A stretch of 64,000 nucleotides of DNA from G963664225 sp964538065 (GCA_964538065.1 CAZIDG010000009.1:1-64000); one strand, 5' to 3'; shown: positions 16,239-25,753, counted from the first letter of the stretch. Notes: generated by a model from the sequence alone, not told the origin. A program made the numbers and translations.

Positions 16239-18377
16239 ATGGCTTTCATCCAGTTCACCGTAGGACGATGCTGGTGCGCTTGCGTGTTCGCAATGAGCAT
16301 GTTTTGTCTGCATGCCATCCCGGCTAACGCAGCAGCCCCAGTTGCACAACACGAATCAACTCCTGTCCAGGAAAGCATGGAACAGGTGAAGGAAAGGCTT
16401 CTCAAGGAATTGGGGCCTTCACTCGACGCCACAAACCGCCAACGATTTGAACGTGGCATGACTCAGATGCTGCAACTCTGGCGACCATCGGATGGTGACA
16501 CCCAGGCCTTTGAATCGATCGTTCGACAACATCTTGTCACCCAGAGGGATGCGCGCATGCTGCTCTTCAATCGCTTTGAACAAAACCTTGAGCAACTCGA
16601 TGGCCATTTTCAGGAGATTTCCCGCAAATTGCGCGAACCGCTTGATCTGGACATGGGCGCCACCCTGCCCTGTGATGATCTCTTCGCAGCATACAATCCC
16701 TCCGCCCATGTGCTGGATGACTGGTTCAAGAACAAGCTGGCCTTTGTAGCAGTGTTAAATTTTCCCTGGACCACTCTGGAGGAACGTCTTCAGAAAGGTC
16801 CTCAATGGACACGTGAGGAATGGGCTGAAGCACGGCTGGGACAGCGTTTTTCACGGCGAGTCCCCTCTGAAGTCACCCTGGATATTTCGCGCATTGAAGC
16901 CGCGGCAAACCGCTACGTCGCCGAATACAACATCTACATGCATCACGTTCTGGAAACCGACGGTACAAGGCTGTTCCCCGAAAAAATGCGTTTATTGCCG
17001 CATTGGAACTTAAGAGATGAAATCAAAGCATGCTATGGAGACCCCCAGAAAGGACTGGCCAAACAACGCACCATCCAACAAGTCATGGAACGCATTGTCA
17101 CTCAGACCATTCCCGTTTCGGTCATTAATCATTCCACAGTAGATTGGGATCCACGTTCCAACATCGTCGCCATCACAGCCGCAAAGGATCTTGATGATGA
17201 ATCTCTTACGCAAGCAAAGGCCCCGTCCAACACTCCAGAGCCCGACACGCGCTACGCCACGATTCTCAGTACTTTTCACGCTATGCGCCAACTTGACCCT
17301 TGGGTGCCTGCCTTGCCAACCCACATTGCCCGTCGTTTTGACGATGATCGCGAACTTAGCGAAGAGCGAGTGCGCCAGATGCTTGAAACGATCCTCACCT
17401 CGCCTGAGGTTCCCCGGGTTGCCAATCTGATTAAGCAAAGGCTCAACCGTCCCCTCGAACCATTCGACATCTGGTACAACGGATTCCGTCCGAATGCGGA
17501 ATATAACGAGGCGGAACTCGACGCCATCGTGCGCGCCAAATACCCCAGCGCCGCCAGGTTTGAACAGGAAATCCCTCGAATTTTACGAAGGCTTGGCTTC
17601 AGCCGTGATCGAATTCCCATGCTGGCCAGTCACATTGCGGTGGATGCTTCCCGCGGTTCCGGCCACGCCATGGGAGCTTCCATGCGTGACGCCAAGGCAC
17701 GCCTGCGAACACGGATTGATGCAGGGGGAATGAATTACAAGGGCTACAATATTGCGCTCCACGAATTGGGGCACAACGTGGAGCAAGTGCTGTCGCTTAA
17801 TGGCGTGGATCACACGTTGCTGCAAAGCGTCCCAAACAACGCGTTCACAGAGGCTTTCGCATTTGTGTTTCAATCGCGTGACCTGGAGCTTCTGGACCTT
17901 CATCCCAAGGCCGGTAATCAGGACCACTTGAAGACCCTTTCCGACTTCTGGGGCACTTACGAAATCTCAGGTGTCGCCTTGGTGGATATGGAAATGTGGC
18001 GCTGGATGTACGCTCACCCCGATGCATCTCCCGGCGAACTCAAGGCGGCTGTCCTGGATATCTCGCGCAGAATTTGGAACCAATATTATGCAGGTGTTTT
18101 TCAGCAACGCGATGTCGTCTTGCTGGGCATTTACTCCCACATGATTGATAATTTCATGTACCTTCCCGATTATCCCATCGGCCATTTGATCGCACAACAG
18201 ATCGAGCAACAGATGCGCAAAGCCGGCAGTGTTGGAAAAGAATTCGAGCGGATGGCTACTGTAGGACGCGTTTCACCCGATTTATGGATGGAGAAGGCCA
18301 CAGGCAGACCGGTAAGTGCCAAGCCAATGCTGGAAGGAGTGAAGCAGGCACTGGACCAGATGGAATCCAAGAGGTAG
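16239..18377 (+). CDS. Secreted zinc metallopeptidase, gluzincin type
   Basis: 712 aa. Residues about 10-32 form a signal peptide (ending ANAAAP), so the enzyme is exported. The zinc site is H508-E509-L-G-H512, with a likely third ligand at Glu538 (NNAFTEAF), 26 residues later; this spacing resembles M3-like oligopeptidases. The N-terminal 450 residues are helical with no recognised domain, and the C-terminal 170 residues look like the helical lid seen in M3/M32 enzymes. It is probably a periplasmic peptide- or protein-degrading enzyme. Convergent with the bat operon and divergent from the 95-aa gene. Family membership is inferred from the motif only. Confidence 0.7.
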   Translation: MAFIQFTVGRCWCACVFAMSMFCLHAIPANAAAPVAQHESTPVQESMEQVKERLLKELGPSLDATNRQRFERGMTQMLQLWRPSDGDTQAFESIVRQHLVTQRDARMLLFNRFEQNLEQLDGHFQEISRKLREPLDLDMGATLPCDDLFAAYNPSAHVLDDWFKNKLAFVAVLNFPWTTLEERLQKGPQWTREEWAEARLGQRFSRRVPSEVTLDISRIEAAANRYVAEYNIYMHHVLETDGTRLFPEKMRLLPHWNLRDEIKACYGDPQKGLAKQRTIQQVMERIVTQTIPVSVINHSTVDWDPRSNIVAITAAKDLDDESLTQAKAPSNTPEPDTRYATILSTFHAMRQLDPWVPALPTHIARRFDDDRELSEERVRQMLETILTSPEVPRVANLIKQRLNRPLEPFDIWYNGFRPNAEYNEAELDAIVRAKYPSAARFEQEIPRILRRLGFSRDRIPMLASHIAVDASRGSGHAMGASMRDAKARLRTRIDAGGMNYKGYNIALHELGHNVEQVLSLNGVDHTLLQSVPNNAFTEAFAFVFQSRDLELLDLHPKAGNQDHLKTLSDFWGTYEISGVALVDMEMWRWMYAHPDASPGELKAAVLDISRRIWNQYYAGVFQQRDVVLLGIYSHMIDNFMYLPDYPIGHLIAQQIEQQMRKAGSVGKEFERMATVGRVSPDLWMEKATGRPVSAKPMLEGVKQALDQMESKR

Positions 18378-18437
18378 ATCAACAGACATCGATAACACGG
18401 CAGGCTTTCGCCAGGATAAAAGGAGCCACCTTTGTGT

Positions 18438-20381
18438 TCACCAATCCTTAAATCGCCTGTCTCGCGGCTTGGCATCCTTGGGCACAAATAAAATGGCCTT
18501 TTCATCGTATTTCTGTGCATCCAGGAGCTGCCGAACCTGCTCGGGCGTCATTTTGCCCATCTGAGCAGCCTGGGCAACGTCGTTGGTTTCACCCTTTTCG
18601 GGTTTGGGTTGCTTTTTATCCTGCCCTTTTTGCTGATCCTCGCTGCCAGGTTTTTTGTCTTTCTCCTGGGGCGATTGTTGTTTTTTATCCTCGCCCGAGT
18701 CCTTTTTTTGCTGGTCCGACTTTGTTTCGTCCTTTTGAGACTGGTCTTTTTGATCCTGCTTGGAATCCTTGGACTCGTTCTTCTTTTGGTCCTTTTGGTC
18801 CTTTTGGTCCTTCTTATCCTTTTGATCCTGCTTGTTATTCTGGTTCTGTTGTTCGGCCTGCTGCCGTTTTAATTCTTCAAGTTTCTTGCGTGCCCAGTCC
18901 AGGTTATGCCGGGCATCCTGGTCTTTTGGGTCGTATTTGAGTGCGGTTTCATAATTCTGAACAGCCTGCTCCCACGCAGCCACCTGCTTATCCGGCTCTC
19001 CGATCTTTTCTCCCAGGCGAAAGAAGGAGTTGCCCAGGTTATAATACGCCTGCTGCTGCAATTTAAGATCCCGCGATGTGGTGGCCGCATCAAATTGGCT
19101 TACAGCCGTCTCATATTCATGGGCCTGAAAGGCCGAGACACCCGCATTGAAAGCCAGGCGAACATCCTCGGGCTTTTGTTTCTGCAAGCGCTGATATTCC
19201 TTCATGGCCTCCGCATACTTGCCCTCCTTGTACAGCTTCATGGCGGAAGCACTGGACGCCTCCACTCCCGGAGCGATCCAAAGCAATATCACCAGGGTCG
19301 CCAGTGTTTGTCCTGCCGTTACCACCGTTTTGGCTTTGTAACGGCGACGAAACACCCACTGGCGCACGGGGACGAATAATTCAACAATCAACAAGATAAT
19401 CGCAATCCCCAAGGGCCATTGGAACCGTTCGACATAATGGCGCATCACGCGCACGGGCTTTTTGTCACCGGATTTGAGGGTCGACAGCGAGAATTCGCCC
19501 AACAATGGAGCCAACCCTTGCTCATAGAGCGTATCCATCGTCTTGGCCCCACGCAGGGGAAGATAAAAGCCATTTCCTGTCCTGGCGATTTCCTTAAGCA
19601 ATTCTTCGTTGAGGCGGGATTTGACCACATCGCCTCCTTCGTCCTTCACATAGCTCCCCCCCCCTTTGGCATCCTTGATTGGCAGCAATTCGCCCTCGGG
19701 AGTTCCCACGCCAATCGTGAAAATGTGTGCCTCTGACTTCGCTGCCCGTTGTGCCAACTCCTGCACTAGTTCTTCATGATCCTCACCATCGGTGATGAGT
19801 ATGATGACCTTCGGATTATTTTCATCGTTCTTGAAAGCGGTCAACGCGGTCCGGATGGCCTCTGCCAGGGCAGTACCCCCTTGCGGAATGATCCCCGGCT
19901 GCAACAGCATGACACTTTGACGAAAGGCCTCGTCATCCACCGTCAAGGGACATTGTAGAAACGCCGTGCCTGAAAACGCCACCAAACCCAGGCGATCCCG
20001 GCGGGCCAGAGACATTAACTCAAACGCAGCCAACTTCGCACGTTCCAGACGGTTGGGCTGCACGTCCTGTGCCAGCATGCTGCGCGAGGTATCAATCGCC
20101 ACCACAATATCCAGGCCGCTTTGCTTCAGCTCTTCGAGCGTGAATCCCCATTGTGGCCGCGCCAGGGCCAGCATAATGCCAGCCACAGCAACAACGATCA
20201 TGATCAGGCGGATTTTCTGGCGCGCTGGATTGACGCCCACCGTCAAGCTGGCCAGCAAACGCGAACGGACAAATTGCCCCATGTCCCGAATGCGTTTCCG
20301 CCAGGCCCAGTATAAAAACCCACCTAACAACATGACCACCACGGCCATCAACCATAGCATGGGGGGATTTCCAAAGATCAT
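18438..20381 (-). CDS. BatB-type VWA protein fused to a BatC-type TPR domain
   Basis: About 647 aa. N-terminal membrane helices, then a von Willebrand A domain with a MIDAS motif (DTSRS near residue 92, ILITDGEDHE near 200), a further membrane segment near 310-365, then tetratricopeptide repeats (about 385-500) and a highly charged Lys/Gln/Asp low-complexity tail. Bacteroidetes have batB and batC as separate genes; here they are one. The C-terminal segment after the tail (MTPEQVRQLLDAQKYDEKAILF) is conserved in BatC-like proteins. Start chosen is the ATG at 20381, which overlaps the batA stop (ATGA) and has a GGAGG site eight bases upstream. Likely inner-membrane protein facing the periplasm. 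Confidence 0.85.
   Translation of the reverse strand: MIFGNPPMLWLMAVVVMLLGGFLYWAWRKRIRDMGQFVRSRLLASLTVGVNPARQKIRLIMIVVAVAGIMLALARPQWGFTLEELKQSGLDIVVAIDTSRSMLAQDVQPNRLERAKLAAFELMSLARRDRLGLVAFSGTAFLQCPLTVDDEAFRQSVMLLQPGIIPQGGTALAEAIRTALTAFKNDENNPKVIILITDGEDHEELVQELAQRAAKSEAHIFTIGVGTPEGELLPIKDAKGGGSYVKDEGGDVVKSRLNEELLKEIARTGNGFYLPLRGAKTMDTLYEQGLAPLLGEFSLSTLKSGDKKPVRVMRHYVERFQWPLGIAIILLIVELFVPVRQWVFRRRYKAKTVVTAGQTLATLVILLWIAPGVEASSASAMKLYKEGKYAEAMKEYQRLQKQKPEDVRLAFNAGVSAFQAHEYETAVSQFDAATTSRDLKLQQQAYYNLGNSFFRLGEKIGEPDKQVAAWEQAVQNYETALKYDPKDQDARHNLDWARKKLEELKRQQAEQQNQNNKQDQKDKKDQKDQKDQKKNESKDSKQDQKDQSQKDETKSDQQKKDSGEDKKQQSPQEKDKKPGSEDQQKGQDKKQPKPEKGETNDVAQAAQMGKMTPEQVRQLLDAQKYDEKAILFVPKDAKPRDRRFKDW
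18781..18827. repeat. In-frame 9-bp tandem repeat inside the batB/C tail
   Basis: About five copies of a 9-base unit (plus strand tccttttgg with variants) encode the Asp-Gln-Lys repeats of the low-complexity tail. The unit length is a multiple of three, so slippage would change tail length without breaking the frame. Confidence 0.75.
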
Positions 20382-21373
20382 GGCAATTTCCTCCACACAG
20401 TGTGACTCAAAATGACCTCCATCAACAAAAGAAACAAGCCGGGCACCACCGCAAAATCAAAAACATCGCGGTAACTCTGGTATTTTTTCACCACAGCCTC
20501 AGTCTTCTCCAAACGATCGATTTCCGTGTAAACATTCCGCAAGGTGTCTGAGTTGTCAGCCCGGAAGTACTTGCCGCCTGTTTTCTGTGCAATCTGCCGG
20601 AGTGTGTCTTCATCAATATCAACCTTCACATTGACATACACCTTCCGATTGAAGGCATCCATTTGAGGAAATGGCGCCAAGCCTCTCGTGCCAACGCCTA
20701 TTGTGTAAACCTTGACCCCCAGGGATTGTGCCATCTCGGCTGCGGTCAGGGGCGGCACCTGGCCAGCGTTATTCTGACCATCCGTCATAAGAATGATGAT
20801 TTTGCTCTTGGATGCGACATCCCTCAAACGATTCAAGGCGGCCGATATTGCCGATCCAATGGCCGTCCGATCTTCGATCATGCCCAGGTTCAACCGCTCC
20901 AGGTTTTGCATCAGGAACTCGTGATCGAGCGTCAGCGGGGCGGCAATGTATGCGCGTCCTGCAAATGCCACCAGGCCAATGCGATCATTGACACGCTTCT
21001 CGACAAATTGTTGCAGGACGGTCTTCGCAATCTCCAGACGATTCACCCGGTCCCCATGCCACTCGAAATCTTCAGACGCCATGCTCCCCGAAAGATCGAG
21101 CGCCACAACGATATCGATGCCGCTGGCACTCACTTTCGCCTGACCTTCACCAATTTGCGGCCGGGCCATCCCAACGATCAGCAATGCCAGGGCAAGCCAT
21201 CTCAAGCGTGGCAGGATGCTTCCCGCCTTGGACCGTGTCACGCCGGTAATGCCCTTGACCAATTGAACGGATGAATACAGGAACGCCGCCTCCTGCCCCA
21301 TCCGCCCTCTCAGCCAGGCCAGGATGGGCAGCAGCAATAACAGCAACAAAAACCATGGATGCGCGAACGTCAT
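20378..21373 (-). CDS. BatA-type VWA domain membrane protein
   Basis: 331 aa. Starts with a membrane helix (FAHPWFLLLLLLLPIL), a second one near 52-70, then a VWA domain with the MIDAS motif DLSGS near residue 92 and ILMTDGQNN near 193, and ends with a C-terminal membrane helix. This is the BatA layout. The start codon overlaps the DUF4381 gene by four bases and the end overlaps batB/C by four. It works with the MoxR ATPase encoded in the same operon; the client is unknown. Confidence 0.88.
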   Translation of the reverse strand: MTFAHPWFLLLLLLLPILAWLRGRMGQEAAFLYSSVQLVKGITGVTRSKAGSILPRLRWLALALLIVGMARPQIGEGQAKVSASGIDIVVALDLSGSMASEDFEWHGDRVNRLEIAKTVLQQFVEKRVNDRIGLVAFAGRAYIAAPLTLDHEFLMQNLERLNLGMIEDRTAIGSAISAALNRLRDVASKSKIIILMTDGQNNAGQVPPLTAAEMAQSLGVKVYTIGVGTRGLAPFPQMDAFNRKVYVNVKVDIDEDTLRQIAQKTGGKYFRADNSDTLRNVYTEIDRLEKTEAVVKKYQSYRDVFDFAVVPGLFLLLMEVILSHTVWRKLP

Positions 21374-21969
21374 GCAACTGTGTTCATTGATTCTCGATTC
21401 AGGGGTTCATCCTGGCTCCCGGCTATGGGCGGGGCGTCTTTCGTCTCCTCAACAAGGCGGACCGCCGCCTGATAAATTTCCCGCAACTCTGCTTCGGGCG
21501 GCTCATAACGGGCAAATTTCACCATATCACAACGGCTCAAAAAATCCGCCAGGGAGTTCTTTTGGACATCCGTCAGGTCCGCACTGTTCCTGACTTCAAA
21601 CAAAAACTCCTCTGTTGTGCGCTCCGGCGCATGCAGTCGGAACCGCTCCTCGAGATACACACGCACCGTTTGGCTGACCACCACAATGAATCGATGCGGA
21701 TCGTGCAGGAGATCCAGGGCCGCATTCAGCCTTTCAAAGGCACGCCGGTATGGTGGAATGATCACAGCAGGCACAACAGGTTTTGTTGCCTTTTGCCGGC
21801 GTCTCCACCACCACAAAGCCACCATGACCACCGCGACGATCAGCAGAAGCCAGAGCAACCCCATCCAGGAGGAGGGTATCTCCACAGGCGGTTTGATCGC
21901 ATGGATGTCATTCGTAGCCACCGATGCAGCAGGCAAGGCTTGAATAATATGACGTTGGATCGGTTTCAT
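21370..21969 (-). CDS. DUF4381-type membrane protein of the MoxR/Bat operon
   Basis: 199 aa. One membrane helix near residues 37-55 followed by an Arg-rich stop (WWWRRRQK), then a helical cytosolic domain with the conserved VYLEERFRLHAPERTTEEFL and DMVKFARYEP segments. Its position between DUF58 and batA is the usual one for this family. It overlaps both neighbours by four bases. Function is not established; it is presumed to be a scaffold or adaptor in the Bat membrane complex. Confidence 0.8.
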   Translation of the reverse strand: MKPIQRHIIQALPAASVATNDIHAIKPPVEIPSSWMGLLWLLLIVAVVMVALWWWRRRQKATKPVVPAVIIPPYRRAFERLNAALDLLHDPHRFIVVVSQTVRVYLEERFRLHAPERTTEEFLFEVRNSADLTDVQKNSLADFLSRCDMVKFARYEPPEAELREIYQAAVRLVEETKDAPPIAGSQDEPLNRESMNTVA

Positions 21970-22922
21970 CCTCGACGACGGCGTTTCTCTCGTGCTTCAA
22001 AAAAACGGGCCAGGGCCACCGTGTAGGGCTGGTCTGTGCGCAGTTGAATCGAATCGATGTGCGCTGAACGGAAGAGCCGGATTAATTCGTTCTGAGCCTG
22101 AACCTGGCGCTGGGCAAAAGTATGGCGCTTCCGTTCATCACCCGTGTTGATTTCCACAACTTCACCCGTCTCGGCATCCTTGAATATCAGACGCCCCAGA
22201 GCAGGAAGTTCCATCTCAAAACGGTCCACCACGTGCACAGCCACTACATCATGGCGACGATTGGCCTGCTTGAGTGCGACCAGGGATGCCTGAGCCAGCG
22301 TCTCGGAAAGGACCACCTTGCGCTTGAGATGCGCCGCTATCTCAGCCCGCGTGGGAAATGTCTGTCCCAGGAAATCGGAGATGACAGCCGCAATGGCCCG
22401 GTGCGGTGTGACACGGATCAGAAATTCCAGCGCATTGTTCAAATCCGTCCCACGTTTCCTGGGTTCGTGGAAGAGGATTTCACGAATGACGCGCAGCACA
22501 TGCTGGCGCCCCTTGCGGGGGGGAATGAATTTCTCCACTTCTTCAGTGAAGATGATCAATCCCACCTTGTCGTTGTTGCGAATGGCCGAAAAGGCAAGCA
22601 CCGAGGCAATCTCCGCCGCCAGTTCCCGCTTGGTTTGATCCCCTGAACCGAACAGGCCCGACCCGCTCAGGTCCACCACAAGCATCAGGGTCAACTCGCG
22701 TTCCTCGACAAACTTTTTGACAAAGGGGTGGTTCATCCGGGCCGTCACATTCCAGTCAATGGAACGCACTTCATCGCCCGGCTGGTACTCGCGCACCTCG
22801 TCAAAATTCATCCCCTGCCCCTTGAACACGCTGTGATACTGGCCAGCAAGCGTTTCGCTCACCAACCGGTTCGTGCGCAATTCAATCGCCCGTATTTTTT
22901 TGAGCAGTTCCTTCGGTATCAT
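21966..22922 (-). CDS. DUF58 domain protein, MoxR-associated
   Basis: 318 aa. The DUF58 signature is clear: GMNFDEVREYQPGDEVRSIDWN near residue 38, then a VWA-like domain with DLSGS near 89. No membrane segment was seen. In this family the protein is thought to pair with a MoxR AAA+ ATPase. It lies 25 bp after moxR and overlaps the DUF4381 gene by four. Confidence 0.88.
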   Translation of the reverse strand: MIPKELLKKIRAIELRTNRLVSETLAGQYHSVFKGQGMNFDEVREYQPGDEVRSIDWNVTARMNHPFVKKFVEERELTLMLVVDLSGSGLFGSGDQTKRELAAEIASVLAFSAIRNNDKVGLIIFTEEVEKFIPPRKGRQHVLRVIREILFHEPRKRGTDLNNALEFLIRVTPHRAIAAVISDFLGQTFPTRAEIAAHLKRKVVLSETLAQASLVALKQANRRHDVVAVHVVDRFEMELPALGRLIFKDAETGEVVEINTGDERKRHTFAQRQVQAQNELIRLFRSAHIDSIQLRTDQPYTVALARFFEAREKRRRRG

Positions 22923-22947
22923 GCGGATGCTCGGCTTGGATCATGTT

Positions 22948-23937
22948 TCAAGGCACCGGCAGTTCGTCAAAAATCTTCTGAATGACACTCTCGCTGGTCT
23001 TTTCCTCAGCTTCAGCCTCGTAAGTGATGCTCACACGGTGTCTCAGTACATCCATGCCGATGTTTTTGACATCCTGTGGAGTCACATACCCACGACCATT
23101 GATGAAGGCATAGGCCTTCGCAGCCAGCGTGAGCGAAATGGTGGCACGGGGCGACGCCCCCAATTGGATCAACTGTCTTACATTGATCTTGTACTGTTCA
23201 GGCTCGCGGGTCGCACATACCACGTCCACGATGTAATCCTTCACCTTGTCATCGACATACACCTCATTCAACACCTGCCGCGCTTCAAGGATCTGCTGAA
23301 CCTGAATGACGGGCTGTGCCACGGGAACATTGGAGGTGCGCGCCATCGTTTCAAGGATCTGGCGTTCCTCGGAACGCGTCGGATAGCCGATTTTCAATTT
23401 GAGCATGAAGCGATCCACCTGCGCTTCGGGAAGCGGATAAGTGCCTTCCTGCTCAATGGGGTTCTGGGTGGCCATGACGAGAAACGGCTCTTCCAAACGA
23501 TAGGTTTGATCCCCAATCGTCACCTGCTTTTCCTGCATGGCTTCCAGCAGGGCGCTTTGAACCTTGGCAGGAGCACGGTTGATTTCATCCGCCAGAACCA
23601 GGTTGGCAAAAATGGGCCCCTTGCGGGTGGTGAATGCACCAGACTGCGGATTGTAAATCTGCGTGCCAATCACATCCGCTGGCAGCATGTCCGGTGTAAA
23701 TTGCAGACGCGAAAAACGCGCATCCATGCATTGGGACAATGACTTCACCGACAACGTTTTAGCCAGACCCGGCACCCCTTCCAAAAGCAAGTGCCCATTG
23801 GCTAAAAGGCCGATCACCAAACGCTCGACCAGATACTTCTGGCCTATGATCACCTTGTTGATTTCATTCAACAGCGGCCTTACAAACGCGCCGGTCCGCT
23901 GAACTTCCTGGTTAATCGCACTGATTCCCGTATTCAT
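22948..23937 (-). CDS. moxR: MoxR family AAA+ ATPase
   Basis: 329 aa, typical for MoxR. Walker A GVPGLAKT at about residues 54-61, Walker B LVLADEINRAP near 120, and sensor region ATQNPIEQEGTYPLPEAQVDRF near 155. The C-terminal lid domain includes SPRATISL. First gene of the five-gene bat operon. It is expected to act as a chaperone-like ATPase that activates or inserts cofactors into VWA-containing partners; the actual client is unknown. Divergent from lipA with about 190 bp between, where no confident promoter was found. Confidence 0.92.
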   Translation of the reverse strand: MNTGISAINQEVQRTGAFVRPLLNEINKVIIGQKYLVERLVIGLLANGHLLLEGVPGLAKTLSVKSLSQCMDARFSRLQFTPDMLPADVIGTQIYNPQSGAFTTRKGPIFANLVLADEINRAPAKVQSALLEAMQEKQVTIGDQTYRLEEPFLVMATQNPIEQEGTYPLPEAQVDRFMLKLKIGYPTRSEERQILETMARTSNVPVAQPVIQVQQILEARQVLNEVYVDDKVKDYIVDVVCATREPEQYKINVRQLIQLGASPRATISLTLAAKAYAFINGRGYVTPQDVKNIGMDVLRHRVSITYEAEAEEKTSESVIQKIFDELPVP

Positions 23938-24128
23938 GCGTTTACAATTCCATCAATATCATCAGTCAGTCACACCAACACTCTTGTCCGATTCCACTTC
24001 AGGGCAATAGGTTAAACGCATTAACCCCGCCTGCGCAAGTGGGATTGAAATGCCCTGATCTCGTCGTATGCCCTGTTCATTAGCGCGGTTGCCTTTCCTG
24101 ACAGGCGTGATAGGTTTCTTTTTTTGTG

Positions 24129-25094
24129 ATGGAATCATCAAAGACCTCAGGTCCTGCTGAATCATCGAATGCTCCACAGCCTCGTCCGCGGCTGCCTGGA
24201 TGGCTTCGCATGCCGTTGCCTACCAATGATACATACGGTGGCACCCGTCGCATGCTGGCAAATCTGCGCTTACATACCGTTTGCGAAAGCGCCAAATGTC
24301 CCAATCACTGGGAATGCTGGAGCCAGGGCACAGCCACGTTCATGATCGCCGGAGACCGCTGTACACGGGCCTGTCGCTTCTGCGCAGTCAACACCGCCAA
24401 GCCCCTGCCCTTGGACCCCGATGAACCCCATCGTGTCGCTGAGGCTGCCCGCAGAATGAGTTTGCGCCATGTCGTCATCACCTCCGTGGCGCGAGATGAC
24501 CTTGCCGATGGCGGGGCCATGCATTTCAAACAAACCATTGAGGCTGTTCACCATACAATTCCAGGGGTGGCAGTCGAGGTATTGGTCCCCGATTTTAATG
24601 ACCGCGATTCATCGATCGACTTGGTCCTTTCTGCCCAACCAGAGGTGTTTAATCATAATCTTGAGACGGTCCGACGCTTGTCCCCAAGTGTCCGGTCCCG
24701 AGCCACATACGATCGCTCATTGAGTGTGTTGAACAAGGCGCGCCAGCGCGGTTTGACTTCTCTTCACACCAAATCGGGGCTCATGCTAGGGTTGGGGGAG
24801 CATAAGGAAGAGGTTATCCAAGCCATGCGGGACCTGCGGGCTGTGGGCTGCGCTGTATTGACTCTTGGCCAATATTTACAGCCCAGCCGAGAAAACCTCC
24901 CTGTGGTGGATTACATCCGACCCGAACAATTCGCGGAATATGATTCCATGGCACGGGAGATGGGCTTCATCCACGTGGCCAGCGGGCCCACGGTGCGAAG
25001 CTCCTACCATGCAGCAGATATTGCCGTGGCCACCGGAACGGGGGTTACCGTTGCGGGTTGCGTTTCCGCAACAGCAGCACCCCGCCAAGCATGA
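24129..25094 (+). CDS. lipA: Lipoyl synthase
   Basis: Radical-SAM enzyme that inserts two sulfurs into protein-bound octanoate to make the lipoyl cofactor of 2-oxoacid dehydrogenases and the glycine cleavage system. The auxiliary cluster cysteines are C52, C57, C63 (CESAKCPNHWEC) and the radical-SAM cysteines are C78, C82, C85 (CTRACRFC). The QPS and RSSYHA motifs near the C-terminus are present. 321 aa from the ATG at 24129 (a GTG lies just before it). No lipB is beside it. Its last 50 bases overlap the end of the convergent gene at 25045-25716. Confidence 0.96.
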   Translation: MESSKTSGPAESSNAPQPRPRLPGWLRMPLPTNDTYGGTRRMLANLRLHTVCESAKCPNHWECWSQGTATFMIAGDRCTRACRFCAVNTAKPLPLDPDEPHRVAEAARRMSLRHVVITSVARDDLADGGAMHFKQTIEAVHHTIPGVAVEVLVPDFNDRDSSIDLVLSAQPEVFNHNLETVRRLSPSVRSRATYDRSLSVLNKARQRGLTSLHTKSGLMLGLGEHKEEVIQAMRDLRAVGCAVLTLGQYLQPSRENLPVVDYIRPEQFAEYDSMAREMGFIHVASGPTVRSSYHAADIAVATGTGVTVAGCVSATAAPRQA

Positions 25095-25716
25095 TGATGG
25101 AGAAGAGAACAAACGCAATAATGGTGGCCAGATTACGCAGGAAATTGGCGCGGGAGCGCATCTTCTCCATTTCCTTCAGTTGTTCCTGACGAAACATTTC
25201 CAAGTGCTGCTCCATGTTCAACAGGGGATGATTTTCATCCATTAATTCAAGAGTAAGCCAATGTTTCGCAGCGTCTCCAAAGCCGGCGGGCATGTTTTCA
25301 AGTTCAGTGGAAGTGGCCTCTTTGAACCCTGCATAATATCTCCAAAAGGGCGCCTCTTCCAGACACCAAAAACGAATCAACCCGTGGTTGCGCGCCAGGG
25401 TATTCAGACGATCCCACAATAGGGGACGCACCATATCCTCGGCTTCGGGATGAATGAAAGCCTCGCTATGGATATGGCCATGCCGTTGAACCATGGTTAA
25501 TCCGATGGCTCCCAACAATTCCCCCTCTTCATCTTCAACCAGTTGAAATTCCGTAAAGCGCTTTTCCAGCTCATTCACCGGTAACTGGGCGTCATTCCAA
25601 AGGGGCCGGAGAAACGGCACGTCCTCGAGCGTGGCTCGGCGAATGTTGCAGCTTTGCGGATTCATCCCCACCAGGTTAACCATCTCCTCGTCCGGCGTAA
25701 AGTTTTTGGTGGCCAT
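25045..25716 (-). CDS. GNAT-like acyltransferase domain protein with C-terminal membrane anchor
   Basis: About 223 aa from the ATG at 25716. The start is uncertain: in-frame options are a GTG at 25782, and ATGs at 25755, 25683 and 25665; the two longest overlap or abut the divergent ABC gene. The first ~130 residues resemble a GNAT fold (IRRATLEDVPFLRPLW start, LGAIGLTMVQRHGHIHSEAFIHPEAED core, LARNHGLIRFW). A 35-residue charged coil (about 175-200 from the first ATG) leads to a single membrane helix (ATIIAFVLFSIIMLGGVLLL) and a basic end, so it is probably a tail-anchored inner-membrane protein. Its end lies inside the end of lipA. No specific substrate can be proposed. Confidence 0.6.
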   Translation of the reverse strand: MATKNFTPDEEMVNLVGMNPQSCNIRRATLEDVPFLRPLWNDAQLPVNELEKRFTEFQLVEDEEGELLGAIGLTMVQRHGHIHSEAFIHPEAEDMVRPLLWDRLNTLARNHGLIRFWCLEEAPFWRYYAGFKEATSTELENMPAGFGDAAKHWLTLELMDENHPLLNMEQHLEMFRQEQLKEMEKMRSRANFLRNLATIIAFVLFSIIMLGGVLLLRKRNPQR

Positions 25717-25753
25717 TCGCACAAATTCAGCCAAACCTTGGTGACGTACCGCC

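Noticed and set aside
18600..18870. Repeats in the batB/C tail considered as a CRISPR-like array
   Set aside because: The units are 9 bases, in frame and encode a Lys/Gln/Asp tract; there are no spacers.
22873..23742. Long plus-strand frame opposite moxR (about 289 codons)
   Set aside because: It mirrors the codon structure of moxR/DUF58, has no recognisable domain and lies inside well-supported genes.
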